Assembly: GCA_000436735.1 (NCBI GenBank)
Contig: FR887183.1
Span: forward strand, 8,592 to 17,742
Direction of reading: 5' to 3'
DNA length: 9,151 nt
DNA from: Firmicutes bacterium CAG:170
GTDB taxonomy: Bacteria; Bacillota; Clostridia; Oscillospirales; Oscillospiraceae
Shown here: piece after piece, positions 6,761 to 9,151 of the stretch
Numbering within the stretch: position 1 is the stretch's first letter
Layout: each line of letters begins with the position of its first letter
Made by a program: the position numbers and the translations under genes
Notes under the pieces: generated by a model
What the model was told of the DNA's origin: nothing
The model's database searches: none
What the model saw: only the letters and a program-made list of their open reading frames with translations

Positions 6761-7226
6761 CGTTCGTTTCCCTCCCGGTGCTTCTTTGGAAGTGCGGGAA
6801 GCCCGCGCGGCTCTCCGTCTTGGAGGCCGTATAGAGCTTGTTCAGCGACGCGGCAAAGGCGGAGGCCTCCTCCTCTGTCAGCACGCTCGTCAGATATTCA
6901 TAAAAGGCCTCTTCGATCTCTGCCTTGGAGGCCCGCAGGCCCTCCGCCTTTTCCGTGGGATACAGCAGTTGACTGCGCCGGTCGTTCGGGGCGTCCCTGC
7001 GGATCAGGTAGCCCTTTGCCTCCAGATTTTTTGTTCTCCGCGCGATGGCCGCCTTGTCGGCATGCAGAAGCTCCGCAAGCGCGGCCTGCGTGCAGCCGGG
7101 GTTGTGGCGCAGGGCGTGGATGAGGTCGATCTCCGCCGTGCCGACGCCCTCCTCCCGCATCGTGCGCAAAACCAGCTTCTCCGCCTCCCGCGCGATTTTT
7201 GTGATCTTTCGTTCCGTGATGTCCAT
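6747..7226 (-). CDS. MarR family transcriptional regulator of the ABC exporter operon
   Basis: A 159-residue winged-helix regulator of normal MarR size. The DNA-binding domain lies at about residues 32-95: C-T-Q-A-A-L-A-E-L-L-H-A-D-K-A-A-I-A-R-R-T-K-N-L-E (helices 3-4) followed by the wing D-A-P-N-D-R-R-S-Q-L-L-Y-P-T, which carries the conserved D-x-R-R motif. N- and C-terminal helices should form the dimer interface. I chose ATG 7226 because GGAGG stands five bases before it; the longer frame to 7277 runs through the operators and part of the core promoter and has no ribosome site. The gene overlaps the first ABC gene by 14 bases, so regulator and exporter are made together. Two abutting palindromes at the promoter make autorepression likely, with release by a ligand that is probably exported. 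The last ~20 residues are polar and unlike the family core. Confidence 0.9.
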   Translation of the reverse strand: MDITERKITKIAREAEKLVLRTMREEGVGTAEIDLIHALRHNPGCTQAALAELLHADKAAIARRTKNLEAKGYLIRRDAPNDRRSQLLYPTEKAEGLRASKAEIEEAFYEYLTSVLTEEEASAFAASLNKLYTASKTESRAGFPHFQRSTGRETNDEEG

Positions 7227-7250
7227 AGCCGCCTCCATGTCCGCAGGAAT

Positions 7251-7264
7251 GATGTATCTACATC
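7251..7264 (-). promoter_or_regulatory. Putative MarR operator 1 (14-bp palindrome)
   Basis: GATGTATCTACATC on the plus strand has two perfect 6-base arms, GATGTA and TACATC, around a 2-base centre. It lies in the marR leader, immediately next to a second site of the same form (G-W-T-G-T-A-N2-T-A-C-A-W-C, W being A or T). Binding here would block early elongation or help binding at the neighbouring site. Confidence 0.65.
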
Positions 7265-7278
7265 GTTGTATGTACAAC
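7265..7278 (-). promoter_or_regulatory. Putative MarR operator 2 (14-bp palindrome)
   Basis: GTTGTATGTACAAC has perfect 6-base arms GTTGTA and TACAAC around a 2-base centre. It directly abuts operator 1 and the -10 box, covering the expected transcription start, so a bound dimer would exclude RNA polymerase. Confidence 0.7.
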
Positions 7279-7307
7279 TATTATGGCGTATTTTTTCTGT
7301 TTGTCAA
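7279..7307 (-). promoter_or_regulatory. Promoter of the marR-ABC-ABC operon
   Basis: On the minus strand TTGACA (7307-7302) precedes CATAAT (7285-7280, spacer 16) or, in the adjoining register, ATAATA (7284-7279, spacer 17). The -35 is a perfect match, and the promoter is followed at once by the two operator palindromes. Confidence 0.75.
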
Positions 7308-7308
7308 G

Positions 7309-7341
7309 AGCCGCCGGAGGCTTATTATCCTTCCGGCGGCT
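7309..7341 (-). terminator. Hairpin between the kinase-like gene and the marR promoter
   Basis: AGCCGCCGGA (7309-7318) pairs with TCCGGCGGCT (7332-7341), a perfect 10-base GC-rich stem with a 13-base loop. On the minus strand it includes the stop codon of the upstream kinase-like gene and ends one base before the marR -35 box. No T run follows, so termination may be incomplete or factor-assisted. Confidence 0.4.
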
Positions 7342-7840
7342 GCATTGTCCAATACTGTGCGCCCCAATGTGTGAAGTCCCATTCCGTCATATAGGGATTG
7401 CACTCATAATCGATATAATAAAGCGTTCCGTTGTATGGAATGAAGTTTGTGGGATAGTAATCGATGTTCCATCCCGCCGGGTACAACAGGCGGCACATGG
7501 CGCGCACCTGCTCCAGCCAGCCGGACTCCATCCGGCCAGTCCGGAGCAGCTCCGCGACGGTCGGCCCGGGTATGTACTCTTTTAGGATGCGCTCCTGCGG
7601 AGCATCGACCGCCAGAAGCTGCGGCATGGGGATTCCCAGCTGACGCAGCGTTTCATAGTAGCGCAGCTCGGCTTGCAGCTTGTCGCCGAAGGTGTAGTAT
7701 TCACAGGGCTCGTGGTGGAGCTGCTTCAGGACGTACTCCTTCGTTCCATCCGTTACCAGATAGGAATAGCCGCCCTTTCCTTTTCCAAGCAGCCGGAGAA
7801 TGGTATATTTCGCATCGTTTACAGTTAGAATTTCGCACAT
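7325..7840 (-). CDS. Small kinase-like / aminoglycoside phosphotransferase-like protein
   Basis: A 171-residue protein with a compact protein-kinase-like plan. A Gly-rich loop L-G-K-G-K-G-G-Y-S-Y-L-V (residues 18-29) is followed by V-L-K39 (ATP-binding Lys), a helix with E58, a hinge-like L-K-E-Y-I (86-90), a catalytic-loop analogue N-I-D127-Y-Y-P-T-N132-F and a metal-binding I-D144-Y-E. It is shorter than typical APH enzymes (about 260), with most of the C-terminal substrate lobe missing, but the motif order is complete. The ending with E-W-D-F and H-W-G suggests a self-contained family. The substrate is unknown: small molecule, lipid or protein are all possible, and an inactive kinase cannot be excluded. 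The start ATG 7840 is 7 bases after the stop of the GNAT-containing gene and has only a weak ribosome site, so translation is probably coupled. Confidence 0.65.
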   Translation of the reverse strand: MCEILTVNDAKYTILRLLGKGKGGYSYLVTDGTKEYVLKQLHHEPCEYYTFGDKLQAELRYYETLRQLGIPMPQLLAVDAPQERILKEYIPGPTVAELLRTGRMESGWLEQVRAMCRLLYPAGWNIDYYPTNFIPYNGTLYYIDYECNPYMTEWDFTHWGAQYWTMQPPEG

Positions 7841-7847
7841 ATCGTTT

Positions 7848-8348
7848 TCAATCTGTCACGGTCTGAATGTAAATGCTTCCCTTTGCACGCCGCGCCTCGA
7901 TCGCTACGGTGTAAGCGCCGCCCTCCCGGATGTTCAGGGCGAAGCTGGTCGCGTCCTTGCCGCTGCCTGCATACAGAAGCGTACCGTCCGCCGCGTTGAT
8001 CTTCATAACGCGGGCCATTCTCTTCTCCCTCGCAAGCCGCAGCATTTCCAGAACGCAGCGCCGCCCGATGTGCCGGTTCTGGTATTCCCGACAAACCACA
8101 ATTGCAATTTCGCCGTTTTCGCACAGCGAGACATCCCCGACCAGAACGCCCTGATATTCGATATAGTAGCAATCACCGTGCGTGCTCAAAAAGTCGTACA
8201 TACGGTGCAGCAGCTCCGCGTCGTATGGCATGTCCCGGTCATCGACCTGCTTGCAGACCGTCAGATCCTGATACCACGGAAGCGACACTGCATCGTTCCG
8301 GTAATAGGGGATCCGCCTCAGCGCTCCGTCTATGATCCGTTCTGTCAT
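7848..8348 (-). CDS. GNAT acetyltransferase N-terminal part fused to an unrelated C-terminal domain
   Basis: A 166-residue open frame. Residues 1 to about 114 are a GNAT domain: M-T-E-R-I-I-D-G-A-L-R-R-I-P-Y-Y-R-N-D at the start, 'YYIEYQGVLVGDVSL' at 61-75, and the acetyl-CoA motif I-V-V-C-R-E-Y-Q-N-R-H-I-G-R-R at 83-97, followed by its helix. The expected last third, containing the N-x-Q...F-E-x-x-G-F segment, is absent. From about residue 115 the sequence reads K-I-N-A-A-D-G-T-L-L-Y-A-G-S-G-K-D-A-T-S-F and then 'REGGAYTVAIEARRAKGSIY', which resembles a beta domain of exported Gram-positive proteins. Activity of the GNAT part is therefore doubtful. The start ATG 8348 has GGAGA at 9 nt. It lies 54 bases after the other GNAT gene and 7 bases before the kinase-like gene, an apparent operon. 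Confidence 0.7.
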   Translation of the reverse strand: MTERIIDGALRRIPYYRNDAVSLPWYQDLTVCKQVDDRDMPYDAELLHRMYDFLSTHGDCYYIEYQGVLVGDVSLCENGEIAIVVCREYQNRHIGRRCVLEMLRLAREKRMARVMKINAADGTLLYAGSGKDATSFALNIREGGAYTVAIEARRAKGSIYIQTVTD

Positions 8349-8402
8349 TCTGGAAATTCTCCATTTCTTTTGATCGCTGCATATTCTGTAGGAAGCTGGC
8401 AG

Positions 8403-8927
8403 CTATTTCAGCTTCTTGCCCATCTCGATCCGCACCTCGTGCCGTTCCGGGTCGTCGTTGGAGTAGGCATACAGATCGAAGCCGATAACGGCAAAGCCGT
8501 TCCTTTTATAAAACCCGATGGCCGCTTCGTTGCAGGACTGCGTTTCCAGAACGAGCATTCGCGTGCTGGAAGCCTCTGCCGCCTCCTCCAGCGCTTTCAG
8601 CAGCATCGTCCCGACGCCCTTTCCGCGCGCGGAGCGCTCGAAGATGCAGATGTTGCTGAGACGGAAGCGGCCGTTCCAGCTCTCGGGCGAGCCTTCGGCG
8701 TAGCCAAGAAGCGTATCGCCCTCAAATGCGCCGAATGCGACTGGAGCCTCCAGCCATTCGCCGAAAAACACATCGTCAAATGCCCGTTCCTCTGGCGACG
8801 CAAAGGGCGTATAGCGCATCCGAAAGCCGCCTTCGCAGACGCAGATATCATAATAACCGTTTGTTTGATAGCGTGCGGTGAATTTTCTGCCCGCATAGTC
8901 TTCCTTTTTCAACTGCCGGATCTCCAT
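8403..8927 (-). CDS. GNAT acetyltransferase, streptothricin acetyltransferase-like
   Basis: A 174-residue acetyltransferase. The acetyl-CoA loop R101-G-K-G-V-G106 follows strand I-C-I-F-E-R-S-A. The C-terminal block is L-V-L-E-T-Q130-S-C-N133-E-A-A-I-G-F-Y140-K-R-N-G-F, followed by L-Y-A-Y-S-N. The LETQ..N..A..FY...GF pattern and the closing Y-x-N segment resemble the Sat4/SatA group, but sequence alone does not prove streptothricin as substrate; many relatives acetylate other amines. The start ATG 8927 has AGGGGG (8935-8940) at 7 nt; 17 further codons upstream in frame overlap the palindrome region and lack a site. It is the first gene of a three-gene minus-strand group with the chimeric GNAT and kinase-like protein. 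No clear promoter was seen upstream, although a perfect palindrome and a hairpin are there. Confidence 0.85.
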   Translation of the reverse strand: MEIRQLKKEDYAGRKFTARYQTNGYYDICVCEGGFRMRYTPFASPEERAFDDVFFGEWLEAPVAFGAFEGDTLLGYAEGSPESWNGRFRLSNICIFERSARGKGVGTMLLKALEEAAEASSTRMLVLETQSCNEAAIGFYKRNGFAVIGFDLYAYSNDDPERHEVRIEMGKKLK

Positions 8928-8944
8928 GCCGTATCCCCCTCTGC

Positions 8945-8956
8945 AAAGGATCCTTT
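8945..8956. promoter_or_regulatory. 12-bp palindrome upstream of the Sat-like GNAT gene
   Basis: AAAGGATCCTTT is a perfect inverted repeat ending 17 bases before the ATG at 8927. It could be an operator or a small hairpin overlapping the leader; chance cannot be excluded. Confidence 0.25.
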
Positions 8957-8977
8957 TGACCTGACTCCGATAGAGCA

Positions 8978-9017
8978 ACGCAGTGCAGGCTCACATGCGT
9001 CGTGATCTGCACTGCGT
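8978..9017 (-). repeat. Hairpin sharing its outer sequence with the KTR terminator
   Basis: ACGCAGTGCAG (8978-8988) pairs perfectly with CTGCACTGCGT (9007-9017); TCAC (8991-8994) and GTGA (9002-9005) extend the stem inside. There is no T run on either side. Together with 9020-9033 it copies the end of the KTR pseudogene and its hairpin at 1861-1913. Confidence 0.6.
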
Positions 9018-9033
9018 CCGAGCGTCTGGCATA
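8994..9033 (-). pseudogene. 3' tail remnant of a cysteine-rich KTR gene
   Basis: Read on the minus strand, ATGCCAGACGCT (9033-9022), CG, then GACGCAGTGC repeats 1861-1884 of the plus strand with only two differences. The frame gives M-P-D-A-R-T-Q-C-R-S and ends at TGA 8996-8994 inside the hairpin. KTR proteins commonly end in a P-D-A-K-T-Q-type tail, so this is probably the last codons of a second KTR gene; its body is missing, replaced by the end of another gene 5 bases upstream. Confidence 0.5.
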
Positions 9034-9037
9034 TTTC

Positions 9038-9151
9038 CTATTCTCCGCCTGTCAGCGCGCAGAATGCTGCACCGCAGTCAAAGCCCTCTGCCGCAGCGCC
9101 GGAAAGCTCCCGGATTGTGTTGAATTCGCCTCCCAAAAAGCGTATTGTGCA
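9038..9151 (-). CDS. C-terminal end of an unidentified protein (cut by window edge)
   Basis: The last 37 codons of a gene entering from the right edge end with TAG at 9040-9038. They read C-T-I-R-F-L-G-G-E-F-N-T-I-R-E-L and continue to C-G-A-A-F-C-A-L-T-G-G-E. I do not recognise the family; the segment is glycine- and alanine-rich with three cysteines. Only the open frame and clean stop support it, so it could also be non-coding. Confidence 0.35.
   Translation of the reverse strand, partial: CTIRFLGGEFNTIRELSGAAAEGFDCGAAFCALTGGE

Noticed and set aside
5033..7123. Plus-strand open frame of 696 codons
   Set aside because: It is antisense to the two ABC genes and marR, has no recognisable domain, and is rich in Arg, His and Gln as expected of a shadow of GC-rich coding DNA.
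7800..9005. Plus-strand open frame of 401 codons
   Set aside because: Antisense to two GNAT-containing genes and the kinase-like gene; no motif.
1..9151. CRISPR array, integrase, transposase, attachment site, tRNA or rRNA
   Set aside because: No spaced direct repeats, no recombinase motifs and no RNA gene pattern were found.

Overview
The window is a dense, moderately high-GC bacterial segment. AGGAGG-type ribosome binding sites, sigma-A-type promoters, and families such as DUF3795, cysteine-rich KTR and a paired ABC exporter with an FSQGE signature suggest a gut-type Clostridia (Oscillospiraceae/Ruminococcaceae-like) chromosome. That assignment is inference; no marker gene is present. No rRNA, tRNA, CRISPR array, transposase or integrase was seen.

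Layout. (1) 2-742, minus: a calcineurin-like metallophosphoesterase whose C-terminus is cut by the window edge. (2) 743-1047: an AT-richer divergent intergenic region with a promoter for each flanking gene and palindromes near the tetR start. (3) 1048-3407, plus: a TetR regulator, a frameshifted cysteine-rich KTR gene ending in a strong hairpin, a GNAT acetyltransferase, a DUF3795 Cys-rich protein, and a broken NADPH-dependent FMN reductase gene fused to an unrelated tail. (4) 7226-3379, minus: a MarR-ABC-ABC operon with overlapping genes. The two half-transporters form a heterodimeric exporter with one consensus and one degenerate ATP site. A consensus-like promoter and two abutting 14-bp palindromes precede marR, so the MarR protein probably represses its own operon. 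(5) 8927-7325, minus: a GNAT related to streptothricin acetyltransferases, a second GNAT whose C-terminal third is replaced by a different domain, and a small kinase/APH-like protein. (6) 8978-9151: a hairpin and sequence matching the 3' tail of the KTR gene from the left side of the window, then the last 37 codons of an unidentified gene.

The clearest functional unit is the self-regulated MarR/ABC exporter. The rest is an accessory neighbourhood of acetyltransferases and small regulators with several signs of decay and recombination: a frameshifted KTR gene, a frameshifted and chimeric flavin reductase, a chimeric GNAT, and a dispersed KTR-tail/hairpin repeat. The two enzyme-to-unrelated-tail junctions and the repeated KTR tail are the most unusual observations. 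No complete new system can be claimed from this sequence alone.
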